21,508 nucleotides of DNA from DASUXY01 sp036377675 (GTDB lineage: Bacteria; Bacillota; Bacilli; Bacillales; Amphibacillaceae): positions 1-21,508 of the forward strand of contig DASUXY010000044.1 in the NCBI GenBank assembly GCA_036377675.1. Reading direction: 5' to 3'. Below the pieces are notes generated by a model. That model ran no database searches. It saw nothing but the letters and a program-made list of their open reading frames with translations, and was not told the origin of the DNA. Below, piece after piece: positions 14,798 to 21,457 of the stretch; position 1 is the stretch's first letter; the number at the start of each line of letters is the position of its first letter. The position numbers and the translations under genes were made by a program.

Positions 14798-14998
14798 TTG
14801 TCAAAATCAGCCCAAAACTTATTACGAACGATTAAAAATGAATCCTTGTCACCGGAAGAAGTTTCGGAACGCGCCAAGATTCCACTTTTTAAGGTTCGTA
14901 GCAGTTTGCGGGACATGCAGAGCATGGGATTTGTCATCGAAGAGAATGGACATTTTCAAATGAATCCGGATGCTAAAAAAATCGTAGAGAAGCGCTAA
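14798..14998 (+). CDS. Small winged-helix-type protein
   Basis: The 66-aa frame starts with TTG at 14798. NLLRTIKNESLSPEEVSERA followed by PLFKVRSSLRDMQSMGFVIE and NGHFQMNPD fits a helix-turn-helix plus wing, so DNA binding is likely. The start is awkward: AAAGGA lies only 3 nt before the TTG. The better ribosome binding site (TAAGGAG) precedes ATG 14767, which is out of frame and stops after six codons. The frame continues upstream without a start to a TGA at 14768-14770 (reading ACVDDKGQ before the TTG). A small deletion near ATGTGTAGATG may have separated the original ATG from the frame. Probably an operon partner of the peroxiredoxin. Confidence 0.65.
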   Translation: MSKSAQNLLRTIKNESLSPEEVSERAKIPLFKVRSSLRDMQSMGFVIEENGHFQMNPDAKKIVEKR

Positions 14999-15004
14999 GA
15001 AAAT

Positions 15005-15045
15005 AAACAAACGTGGCTGGTAAATCAATCCCGCCACGTTTGTTT
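15005..15045 (+). terminator. Terminator of the peroxiredoxin operon
   Basis: The 13-bp perfect stem AAACAAACGTGGC (15005-15017) / GCCACGTTTGTTT (15033-15045) lies 7 nt after the winged-helix stop. The T-rich 3' arm serves as tail. It may work on both strands and end the small membrane-protein gene as well. Confidence 0.75.
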
Positions 15046-15092
15046 GAATGGACAAATCTTGAAGATGATTCAATAGGCTCAATCCTTAACAA

Positions 15093-15383
15093 CTATGAAG
15101 ATGGTTTTTTCTTCTGGCCTTTATAAATAAACATGTTTAACACCGACAAGCCGATGATCGTCAAAAATAAATACAATGAAAATGGGTCAGTACCTAAATT
15201 CATACGATTGAAAATAAACTCTTTTTGGAAGAACGTTACAGTAGCCATGAACAAACAAATCATAATGACAGTGCCTATCGGATACTTACTCAAATCCTTG
15301 TTCCTCCGTTTCTGAACGACCATCATCCCGAACAACGACAATAAAACCATCACTAATAGGATGTAAATCGATTGGATTGACAT
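15093..15383 (-). CDS. Small integral membrane protein, unknown function
   Basis: The 96-aa protein has three hydrophobic segments (about residues 5-22, 38-52 and 66-86) and short charged links (QKRRNKDLSKYP). The tail is basic (YKGQKKKPSS). The positive-inside rule puts the first loop and the C-terminus in the cytoplasm. AAAGGGGG lies 8 nt before the ATG. No family recognised. It stands about 110 bp downstream of panF on the same strand, but has its own ribosome binding site and no clear promoter of its own. Confidence 0.75.
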   Translation of the reverse strand: MSIQSIYILLVMVLLSLFGMMVVQKRRNKDLSKYPIGTVIMICLFMATVTFFQKEFIFNRMNLGTDPFSLYLFLTIIGLSVLNMFIYKGQKKKPSS

Positions 15384-15493
15384 GGAGCCTGCCCCCTTTT
15401 AAAGGAATGAGTGAAATTCAATTTATTTTTTCAAAAATCAATTGCACACACACTTTACTAAGCACATCGAAGCCCAAATCGATGATGGACCAT

Positions 15494-16945
15494 TTAAACG
15501 CCGTCACTTTTTGCGATGTTTCCTCGCCAATTTTGTGTACTTAAACTCACAACGACATACACGACGAATGATATAACAATGGAGAGAACGACAGAATGCA
15601 TCCCGAATGGTTCTGGATAAAATTTTTCAAATAAAACATAAAATGAAACACCCGTAATCATCGATGTGAGTGCGCCGTATTTATTTCCTTTTTTCCAATA
15701 CAGACCGAGCACAATCGGCCAAATAAATGCCGCCTCCAAACCACCAAACGCAAATAAATTGAGCCAGATGATTAACTCTGGAGGATCAAAAGCCATGAGG
15801 AAAACGATTACACCAAGAATTCCTGTCACACCGATGCTCAGCCGTTTCACTCGTCGATCACTTGCTTTAGGTTCAATATAATTGATATACACATCTTTTA
15901 CAATCGAAGAGCTTACAAGTAATAATAATGAATCCACTGTCGACATAATCGCTGCCATTGGTGCAGCAAGGACAATACCCGCTAACCAGGGAGGCATCAC
16001 CTCAAGAGCAAGAAGTGGCATCACTTGGTCCCCAACTTCGATGTTCGGTAAAATCGGTCGTGCAAACACCCCGATTAAATGCATATTCAGCATGATAAAT
16101 CCAACAACAATCGTACCGATTATAATCGCTCGGTGCATCGATTGTGAGTTTTTATACGACATCGCACGGACAGCAATTTGAGGTAAAGCAATGACACCGA
16201 CTCCAACAAGAATCCAAAAGGATGATACATATGCCGGTGTTAAATCGCCATCCGCTCCAAATGGAGTAATCAAGTTCGGATTCTCTGCTTGTAAATCTGC
16301 AATTATATTTGGTATACCTTCACCTGCAATCACTGTCGCAATGAGCAAGATTAACGTGCCGATAAACATAATGATCCCTTGAACCGCATCGGTTATAGCT
16401 ATTGCACGAAAGCCACCAATCATCACATAAATGAGTACAGAAATTGCAAAAATAAATAGCGAAGCAAGGTAAGGCATCCCCGTTAACGATTCAATGAGCC
16501 TTGCCCCACCAATCCACTGCGCCGCCATGGCCGAAAACAAAAAGATAATAATGCTGAGAGCCGCCACCCAAACGACCCATTTTGACTGATAACGTTCTTT
16601 TAAATAATCAACCATCGTTACAGCTTGATACTTGCGAGTGACAATGGCAAATTTTTTACCTAAGATCATCAACACAAAATAACCCGTGGCCACTTGTGAC
16701 ATCGCCAATAAGACCCAGCCGAGCCCTTGTGTATAAGCTACACCAGGACCACCGATGAAACTACTCGCACTTCCATACGTCGCGGTCATCGTCATCGCTA
16801 ACAAGAAACCACCCATACTCCGATTTCCTAAGAAGTATTCTTGTAAAAAAGTATCTGACGAGCGAACCGATTTTCCTGCCCACAAACCAATCATAAAAAT
16901 AACAATTAAAATTCCGATTAAGGGAAGTAATGCTTGCCCATTCAT
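15494..16945 (-). CDS. panF: Sodium/pantothenate symporter (SSS family)
   Basis: The 483-aa protein of the sodium:solute symporter family has about 13 membrane segments. It starts NGQALLPLIGILIVIFMIGL and carries the family stretches TATYGSASSFIGGPGVAY and ARAMSYKNSQSMHRA. It is expected to import pantothenate, the precursor of coenzyme A, together with sodium. The substrate call rests on overall resemblance and, strongly, on the partner: its ATG overlaps the stop of a yhdT-type gene by four bases (ATGA, 16945-16942), the classical yhdT-panF arrangement. Other SSS substrates cannot be fully excluded. Confidence 0.85.
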   Translation of the reverse strand: MNGQALLPLIGILIVIFMIGLWAGKSVRSSDTFLQEYFLGNRSMGGFLLAMTMTATYGSASSFIGGPGVAYTQGLGWVLLAMSQVATGYFVLMILGKKFAIVTRKYQAVTMVDYLKERYQSKWVVWVAALSIIIFLFSAMAAQWIGGARLIESLTGMPYLASLFIFAISVLIYVMIGGFRAIAITDAVQGIIMFIGTLILLIATVIAGEGIPNIIADLQAENPNLITPFGADGDLTPAYVSSFWILVGVGVIALPQIAVRAMSYKNSQSMHRAIIIGTIVVGFIMLNMHLIGVFARPILPNIEVGDQVMPLLALEVMPPWLAGIVLAAPMAAIMSTVDSLLLLVSSSIVKDVYINYIEPKASDRRVKRLSIGVTGILGVIVFLMAFDPPELIIWLNLFAFGGLEAAFIWPIVLGLYWKKGNKYGALTSMITGVSFYVLFEKFYPEPFGMHSVVLSIVISFVVYVVVSLSTQNWRGNIAKSDGV

Positions 16946-17223
16946 GAATGCTCGTCCCCTTCATCATCAAAGGAAACATCGATAAAGAATGTTTTGACAA
17001 CGAACGTTACAAGAATAATCATCACAACTAACCCGAGTACACAACTGTAAAAAAACCAGTCCGGCAAACCAAAAATATACGTATACTCACTCGGATCTTT
17101 ACTCCCCAATCCATAAGCAAAAGCAAACCACCAAACAAAATTGAAGATGACTAATCCAACCCCGATAAATGCTTCACGATTAGCAATTTTAAATCGTTGA
17201 TCTTTTTTATGTTCCTTCTGCAT
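16942..17223 (-). CDS. yhdT: YhdT family protein (DUF997)
   Basis: The 93-aa protein has two membrane segments. NREAFIGVGLVIFNFVWWFA followed by GLGSKDPSEYTYIFGLP and DWFFYSCVLG is the family signature. YhdT is usually encoded just before panF and is thought to be a small partner of the symporter, but its role has not been shown. AGGAG lies 8 nt before the ATG. The acidic tail (DVSFDDEGDEHS) overlaps the start of panF. Confidence 0.9.
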   Translation of the reverse strand: MQKEHKKDQRFKIANREAFIGVGLVIFNFVWWFAFAYGLGSKDPSEYTYIFGLPDWFFYSCVLGLVVMIILVTFVVKTFFIDVSFDDEGDEHS

Positions 17224-17262
17224 CTTTCAAACTCCTATCCCGAATGTCCCCAAAAGATTACT

Positions 17263-17296
17263 ATACATAATACCGTATGTATGAAATGAAAGTAAA
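17263..17296 (-). promoter_or_regulatory. Probable promoter of yhdT-panF with an inverted repeat over the -10
   Basis: On the minus strand, TTTACT (17296-17291) and TATTAT (17272-17267) are 18 bp apart. The exact inverted repeat ATACATA (17263-17269) / TATGTAT (17276-17282) covers the -10 and may be an operator. Confidence 0.45.
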
Positions 17297-17370
17297 TAAA
17301 TCCAACTGGGCCTACTATATCTTCCCGTTTCAATCATTTCAGCGGTATGGACCTCGTGTCACTACATTTA

Positions 17371-18255
17371 TCATATTCCTTCATAGTGCTGTACAACGTC
17401 AAGAAATGTTTCAACCGCTTTTGTTTGATAAGGTGATTTTGTAATGATGGAAAACTGGCGGGTATAGGGTAACCCCTTTACATGAACCATTTTTAAGTAG
17501 CCATTTTTTAATTCTTTTTGAATCGCCCATTGCGAAAGGAGACTCACTCCTAAACCCGCTTCCACAGCCTCTTTAATCGGTTGAGTACTACTAATATACA
17601 TGCGTCGATGTGGTGCAATGCCGATTTGGGAAAACATCCTTTCTGTCGCCTCTCGCGTTCCCGAACCCCGCTCACGGATGATCCACAATTCGTTTTCCAA
17701 TTCGGCAAGCGATACGGATTGTTGTTTATTTACAAGAGGACTATCAACAGATGCCACGACGACCATCCGATCTTCTGCAAAATCAGTAACACGTAAATGT
17801 TCATCTTGAAAATGCCCTTCGACAATACCGACATCCAATTGATGACTCGTAACTAAATCAGCGATGGTCGCGGTATTACCGATTGTAATCGTCGGATCGA
17901 TGTCTGGGTATTGTCTTTGTAAAGAAGCGAGGACGTGAGGAAGAACATATTCACCAAATGTATAACTGGCCCCAACTGCAAGTGGGCCTTTCACGCGCTT
18001 TGTTAAATCATCAACGAGGCGTTGCATATTTGTATACATACCTAAAATTTCCCTTGCATGATGATCAACAATTTCCCCGGCTTTCGTTAAGCAGACATAT
18101 TTATTCGTCCGTTCCAATAACCGTGCGCCAACTCGCTCTTCCAATAAACGAATATACTGACTAACGGCAGGTTGTGTCATATGTAATTTCTCTGCAGCTC
18201 GGGAAAAATTCTTCTTATCGACGACCGTAACAAACACATGCAAATGTTGATCCAT
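17371..18255 (-). CDS. LysR-family transcriptional regulator (CysL/YeiE-like)
   Basis: The 294-aa product is the usual LysR length. It has an N-terminal winged helix (SRAAEKLHMTQPAVSQYIRL, about residues 18-37) followed by the dimer helix and a periplasmic-binding-like effector domain (about 90-290) that begins GPLAVGASYTFGEYVLP. The divergent neighbour is a YeiH-type exporter, a pairing often seen with YeiE/CysL-like regulators. Control of that exporter and of itself, perhaps in response to a sulfur compound, is therefore likely but inferred. GGCGGTGAAGGA precedes the ATG. The 106-bp gap to the exporter holds two adjacent palindromes. Confidence 0.88.
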   Translation of the reverse strand: MDQHLHVFVTVVDKKNFSRAAEKLHMTQPAVSQYIRLLEERVGARLLERTNKYVCLTKAGEIVDHHAREILGMYTNMQRLVDDLTKRVKGPLAVGASYTFGEYVLPHVLASLQRQYPDIDPTITIGNTATIADLVTSHQLDVGIVEGHFQDEHLRVTDFAEDRMVVVASVDSPLVNKQQSVSLAELENELWIIRERGSGTREATERMFSQIGIAPHRRMYISSTQPIKEAVEAGLGVSLLSQWAIQKELKNGYLKMVHVKGLPYTRQFSIITKSPYQTKAVETFLDVVQHYEGI

Positions 18256-18273
18256 TCCTTCACCGCCTTTGTC

Positions 18274-18307
18274 ATAAGTATTTACTTATCATTATAATAA
18301 TAATGAT
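18274..18307. promoter_or_regulatory. Two adjacent palindromes, likely LysR-type operators
   Basis: ATAAGTATTTACTTAT (18274-18289) is a perfect 7-2-7 inverted repeat that contains the T-N11-A pattern of LysR regulators. ATCATTATAATAATAATGAT (18288-18307) is a perfect 8-4-8 inverted repeat overlapping it by two bases. They lie just upstream of the regulator gene and 55-90 bp upstream of the exporter gene, as expected for autoregulation plus divergent activation. Confidence 0.6.
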
Positions 18308-18361
18308 TTATTTCCATTATAGCAGGAAGTTGCTTACGATATTTATAGAGGTGTTCCATCG

Positions 18362-19417
18362 ATGACAAATGAAAACATACAAACTGAATTAACTCAGAAC
18401 TTGTCAAATAAACAGAAAAGACTTTCATCGCTCGTGACATTTAGCGGTGGAGTAGTCTTTACATTTTCAATTGCTCTGTTAGGGTTCCTGCTGGCAAAGA
18501 TTCCTGCATTTTCTTACGTTGGCCAAATGGCTTGGGCGATGATCATCGCGATTGGCTATCGGCAATTTTTTGGATACCCGGAAATATTGCGACGTGGGAT
18601 TACTTTTTCAGCAAAAATAGTACTGCGGACAGCAATTATTTTATATGGACTCCGATTAAATATGCAGACGATTATGAATGAAGGGTTCGGACTACTGTTC
18701 CGTGATGCATTCGTCATTGGCTTTGCGATAGTATTCATGGTATGGCTTGCGAAAAAAATGACAGCCAATCCGACCATTTCTCTCCTCACTGGAGTGGGAA
18801 CGGGAATATGTGGCGCTGCAGCGATTGCCGCTGTAGCACCGATTGTAAATGCTAAAGATGAAGACATAGCGATCAGCGTAGGGATGATTGCGCTTATGGG
18901 AACATTTTTTTCCATTCTGTACACCGTAATGTGGCCGATTATCCCTCTTTCTGCCTCTGAATACGGCATTTGGTCAGGGATAAGCTTACATGAGCTCGCT
19001 CACGTCGCTCTCGCTGCAGCACCCGCCGGTCAAGATGCATTGGCGTTAGCACTGCTCGCGAAATTAGGTCGCGTCTTTTTACTCATTCCCTTCTGTTTCT
19101 TGCTGATTTTTCTTATGAAACGAAAAAAATATAACACTACAGAAGAAGACCGTCCTAAAATAGTCTTCCCATGGTTTTTAATCGGCTTCATCATCTGCAG
19201 CTTGTTAGGAAATTACGTATTCGGACAGTCCATCCCCGTTTCCGATGCGTTGATGGAGTGGGTTTATACGATGACAACTTGGCTGTTGACCGCTGCGATG
19301 GTCGGCCTTGGTTTAAGTGTCAGTTTCCAAGACTTACGTTCCAAAGCAATGCGACCCCTTCTTGCCATGACGATCACGTCCATATGTGTATCTGTCATAA
19401 CCTTTTTCATTGTTTAA
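18362..19417 (+). CDS. yeiH: YeiH family membrane protein (UPF0324), putative sulfate exporter
   Basis: The 351-aa protein has about ten membrane segments. The family stretches LLTGVGTGICGAAAIAAVAP and LHELAHVALAAAP are present. YeiH proteins are annotated as putative sulfate exporters, with thin experimental backing. The divergent LysR gene supports regulated expression. GAGGTG lies 8 nt before the ATG. No obvious -35 is visible, which fits a promoter that needs the activator. The gene ends at a hairpin that overlaps its stop codon. Confidence 0.88.
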   Translation: MTNENIQTELTQNLSNKQKRLSSLVTFSGGVVFTFSIALLGFLLAKIPAFSYVGQMAWAMIIAIGYRQFFGYPEILRRGITFSAKIVLRTAIILYGLRLNMQTIMNEGFGLLFRDAFVIGFAIVFMVWLAKKMTANPTISLLTGVGTGICGAAAIAAVAPIVNAKDEDIAISVGMIALMGTFFSILYTVMWPIIPLSASEYGIWSGISLHELAHVALAAAPAGQDALALALLAKLGRVFLLIPFCFLLIFLMKRKKYNTTEEDRPKIVFPWFLIGFIICSLLGNYVFGQSIPVSDALMEWVYTMTTWLLTAAMVGLGLSVSFQDLRSKAMRPLLAMTITSICVSVITFFIV

Positions 19418-19440
19418 GGGGGAGAAATTTTTTCCCCCTT
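19416..19440 (+). terminator. Hairpin overlapping the yeiH stop
   Basis: The 8-bp stem AAGGGGGA (19416-19423) / TCCCCCTT (19433-19440) has a T-rich loop but no T-run after it. It may end transcription weakly. Its 3' arm ends in the -35 of the tRNA promoter. Confidence 0.4.
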
Positions 19441-19467
19441 GAAAAACAAATCAAAATGTTATATAAT
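19439..19467 (+). promoter_or_regulatory. SigA promoter of the tRNA-Ala gene
   Basis: TTGAAA (19439-19444), a 17-bp spacer and a perfect TATAAT (19462-19467) lie 34 bp upstream of the mature tRNA 5' end. Confidence 0.75.
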
Positions 19468-19501
19468 GAGTTTCGGTTGGATTTTTTCCGACTTCCATCA
19501 A

Positions 19502-19574
19502 GGGGCATTAGCTCAGCTGGGAGAGTGCCTGCATGGCATGCAGGAGGTCGTCGGTTCAAGCCCGACATGCTCCA
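19502..19574 (+). tRNA. tRNA-Ala (anticodon GGC)
   Basis: The full cloverleaf is readable in 73 nt. The acceptor stem GGGGCAT/ATGCTCC contains the G3:U70 pair that marks alanine tRNAs. The D stem is GCTC/GAGT. The anticodon stem CCTGC/GCAGG holds the loop ATGGCAT with anticodon GGC. The T stem is GTCGG/CCGAC with loop TTCAAGC, and the discriminator is A. The 3' CCA is not encoded (TAA follows). Its 3' end is probably the attachment site of the element to the right. Confidence 0.97.
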
Positions 19575-19598
19575 TAAAGTGGTTTCATCCATTTGTAT

Positions 19599-19641
19599 AA
19601 AACATCAAAACCCTTCAGCGACGAGTGTTTTGATGTTTTTT
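19599..19641 (+). terminator. Terminator of the tRNA gene
   Basis: The 13-bp perfect stem AAAACATCAAAAC (19599-19611) / GTTTTGATGTTTT (19627-19639) is followed by T's, 25 nt after the tRNA. Confidence 0.85.
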
Positions 19642-19673
19642 AATTTCATATCATTTGATTGAATTTCAATAAT

Positions 19674-19705
19674 ACGTAGTCAAACGTAGTCAAATACGTA
19701 GTCAA
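19674..19705. repeat. Three near-tandem direct repeats ACGTAGTCAA (possible integrase arm sites)
   Basis: Exact copies lie at 19674-19683, 19684-19693 and 19696-19705. A fourth with one mismatch (ACGTAGTCAC) is at 19850-19859. They sit between the tRNA 3' end and a possible integrase remnant. This is where tyrosine integrases of Gram-positive elements usually have arm-type binding repeats. Confidence 0.5.
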
Positions 19706-19861
19706 TTTCTTCTAAAATTCCTAACTTCGATTCTTGTTTTATTACATAACTCATATTTGAAAATCCTTTGCTGATATGAGTTATCTCCTCCATTATCAAT
19801 TTTAGGGTCCTAAAATATCGTGTATAAAGGAACTTCATTCAAATCAGACACGTAGTCACAA

Positions 19862-19906
19862 TCACATTTTCATGAACTCAGAAAAGGAATCTACCGCTTT
19901 GAATAG
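19862..19906 (-). pseudogene. Possible C-terminal remnant of a tyrosine integrase
   Basis: On the minus strand the frame LFKAVDSFSEFMKM ends at TGA 19864-19862 and is cut by the left end of the IS. Short endings of this style (KAV.KFSEFM) are familiar from phage-type tyrosine recombinases, and the place beside a tRNA with direct repeats suits one. Fourteen residues cannot prove it. The rest of 19706-19861 holds one short minus-strand frame (MEEITHISKGF...) of no recognised family. Confidence 0.3.
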
Positions 19907-19978
19907 GCTACACTTAATTAGACAGATTTATTAAGGTCATATAAACTTGATTCAACAGATATCGGAGGAGAATCAATC

Positions 19979-20263
19979 ATGACTAGAAGAAAAAGGAGAA
20001 TTTTTACAAATGGGTTTAAAGAACAAGTTGTCAAACTGCATCTTGCTGGAAAATCCAGAAGTGAAATTGTAAAAGAATATGATCTAACGCCTTCGGCATT
20101 CGATAAATGGGTTCGCCAACACAAGACTTCTGGATCGTTTAAAGAAAAAGATAATCGGACACCAGAACAAGAAGAGCTCATTAAGCTCCGCAAAGAAAAT
20201 CAACGTTTAGCCATGGAAAATGATATTTTAAAGCAAGCCGCGCTGATAATGGGACGAAAGTAG
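19979..20263 (+). CDS. IS3-family transposase OrfA (helix-turn-helix protein)
   Basis: The 94-aa product starts with a basic helix-turn-helix (FKEQVVKLHLAGKSRSEIVK followed by YDLTPSAFDKWVRQ). A C-terminal leucine-zipper-like coiled coil comes next (EELIKLRKENQRLAMENDIL). In IS3 elements this part binds the inverted repeats. CGGAGGAG lies upstream of the ATG. The frame ends CGA AAG TAG. The A_AAG here is a possible -1 slippage site, which would join it to OrfB as the OrfAB transposase. Confidence 0.92.
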   Translation: MTRRKRRIFTNGFKEQVVKLHLAGKSRSEIVKEYDLTPSAFDKWVRQHKTSGSFKEKDNRTPEQEELIKLRKENQRLAMENDILKQAALIMGRK

Positions 20264-20265
20264 AT

Positions 20266-21090
20266 GTGATACGAAATAACGCTCACAAATACTCTGTATC
20301 AGCAATGTGTGAAGTCCTGCAAATTGCAAGAAGTACTTACTACTATGAAGCAAAAGAACGCGATGGCCAGGAAGAAGAATTAATAAGATTAATTGTTGAA
20401 ATTTTTAAAAACAGTCGTAATATTTATGGCCAAAGGAAAATCAAAGTAGAATTAGCTAATCTTGGCTGGCAAGTATCGCGTCGTCGCATTGGCCGGATCA
20501 TGAAAGAACAAGGGCTTGTTTCAAAATATACCGTAGCCCAATTTAAGCCAATGAAACAAGCTGTAAACGAGTCCGAGACCGGCAATGTATTGAATAGAGA
20601 ATTCAATACAGATAAGGCTTTAAAAGTAGTTGTAAGTGATTTAACTTATGTCCGTGTCGGACATAACTGGCATTATATTTGTCGATTAGTTGATTTATAT
20701 AATCGGGAAATCATTGGTCACAGTGCAGGACCACATAAAACAGCTGCCTTAGTTCAACGTGCCTTTGCATCTGTGCCTTACAATCTTAACCAACTTGAAT
20801 TATTTCATACAGATAGAGGCACCGAGTTTAAAAACGAATTAATTGACGATGCACTGGATGCCTTTGGCATTAAACGATCATTAAGTGAAAAAGGAAGTCC
20901 TTATGACAATGCAGTCGCTGAGGCCATGTTTAAAACCATCAAAACTGAGTTTGTTAACGGCACCGTTTTCCCTTGTCAAGAATCTCTTGATCTTGCACTT
21001 TTTGATTATATAAATTGGTTTAACAACATTAGAATTCACGGTTCATTAAATTATTTAACACCTGCTGAATACAAGTTATCAAATGCATAA
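20266..21090 (+). CDS. IS3-family transposase OrfB (DDE integrase core)
   Basis: The 274-aa frame starts formally with GTG at 20266, two bases after the OrfA stop, with no good ribosome binding site. It is therefore more likely made as an OrfAB fusion by -1 frameshift. An HTH_21-like part (SRNIYGQRKIKVEL, RIGRIMKEQGL) precedes the catalytic core with Asp125 (VVSDLTYV), Asp183 (FHTDRGTEF) and Glu219 (SPYDNAVAEAMFK). The spacing between the last two is the DD(35)E of the family. It ends WFNNIRIHGSLNYLTPAEYK, also typical. No damage is visible. Confidence 0.93.
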   Translation: MIRNNAHKYSVSAMCEVLQIARSTYYYEAKERDGQEEELIRLIVEIFKNSRNIYGQRKIKVELANLGWQVSRRRIGRIMKEQGLVSKYTVAQFKPMKQAVNESETGNVLNREFNTDKALKVVVSDLTYVRVGHNWHYICRLVDLYNREIIGHSAGPHKTAALVQRAFASVPYNLNQLELFHTDRGTEFKNELIDDALDAFGIKRSLSEKGSPYDNAVAEAMFKTIKTEFVNGTVFPCQESLDLALFDYINWFNNIRIHGSLNYLTPAEYKLSNA

Positions 21091-21100
21091 GAACCTTAAA

Positions 21101-21199
21101 TTAATTGTTCAGTTTAGTGTTGACATTCCACATTATTTCTTTTAATCCTCTCCCAAACTTATCTTCAACCATCCTTCGATACTCTTTAGTTGTTTTCAT
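21101..21199 (-). pseudogene. Gene cut by the right end of the IS (possible small HTH-type protein)
   Basis: A convincing start (AAAGGGGG 9 nt before ATG 21199) opens a frame MKTTKEYRRMVEDKFGRGLK, then EIMW. It then runs into the IS inverted repeat and stops at TAA 21103-21101. Only about 25 residues are original. The beginning resembles small phage- or plasmid-borne regulators, but this is a low-confidence impression. The missing 3' part is not found on the other side of the IS, so a deletion accompanied or followed the insertion. Confidence 0.6.
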
Positions 21200-21218
21200 T
21201 AGATCCGTCCCCCTTTAA

Positions 21219-21430
21219 CTATAAGTAATCATTTAATTTAATTAAGACAAAATGTTTACTTTCTTTTTCTAATATTGGCCTGAATCCTAAACTAAGATAT
21301 CCATTCATATAATTACCATATAATTCTTTTTCTTTACAAATAGCTTCATTTATAAAGCCTATATTTTAGTCAAGTCCATAATCTTGTGTAAAATCCAATA
21401 CAATGTTTTGTCCCTTGATCTTAATGTTTT
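21219..21430 (-). pseudogene. Broken frame of unknown family with in-frame stop
   Basis: On the minus strand KIKGQNIVLDFTQDYGLD is followed by a TAA (21368-21366). The same frame continues NIGFINEAICKEKELYGNYM, then NGYLSLGFRPILEKESKHFV and LIKLNDYL, to TAG at 21221-21219. Continuity on both sides suggests one gene with a nonsense mutation. Its stop lies just before the ribosome binding site of the gene cut by the IS. The ending has some flavour of an acetyltransferase C-terminus, but I do not assign it. Confidence 0.4.
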
Positions 21431-21449
21431 TTGGGGGTGCACCCCCAAA
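21430..21449. repeat. 20-bp perfect palindrome
   Basis: TTTGGGGGTGCACCCCCAAA is fully self-complementary and is flanked by T's on its left. The T's stand before it on the plus strand and A's follow it on the minus strand, so it is not a standard terminator. It could be a protein-binding site or a hairpin-forming end of a gene. Confidence 0.5.
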
Positions 21450-21457
21450 CGAAAAAT

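Larger units (their letters stand above)
19904..21125 (+). mobile_element. IS3-family insertion sequence, complete
   Basis: Two transposase frames in -1 relation lie between imperfect inverted repeats. The left repeat lies at about 19905-19936 (contains ACACTTAATTAGACAG and ends TTAAGG). The right repeat is at 21094-21125; its complement begins TGTCAACACTAAACTGAACA and ends AAGG. The right tip TGTTGACA fits the TG...CA ends of IS3 elements. The left tip is less clear (AGGCT), so that border may be off by a base or two. No target duplication could be identified. Both frames look intact, so it may be active or recently active. Confidence 0.8.

Noticed and set aside
19171..19662. 163-codon frame covering the end of yeiH, the tRNA and its terminator
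   Set aside because: It passes through a clear tRNA gene and is out of frame with yeiH. It is a shadow.
19674..19705. CRISPR-like repeats
   Set aside because: The units are only 10 bp, with 0-2 bp between them and no spacers. They fit integrase binding sites better.
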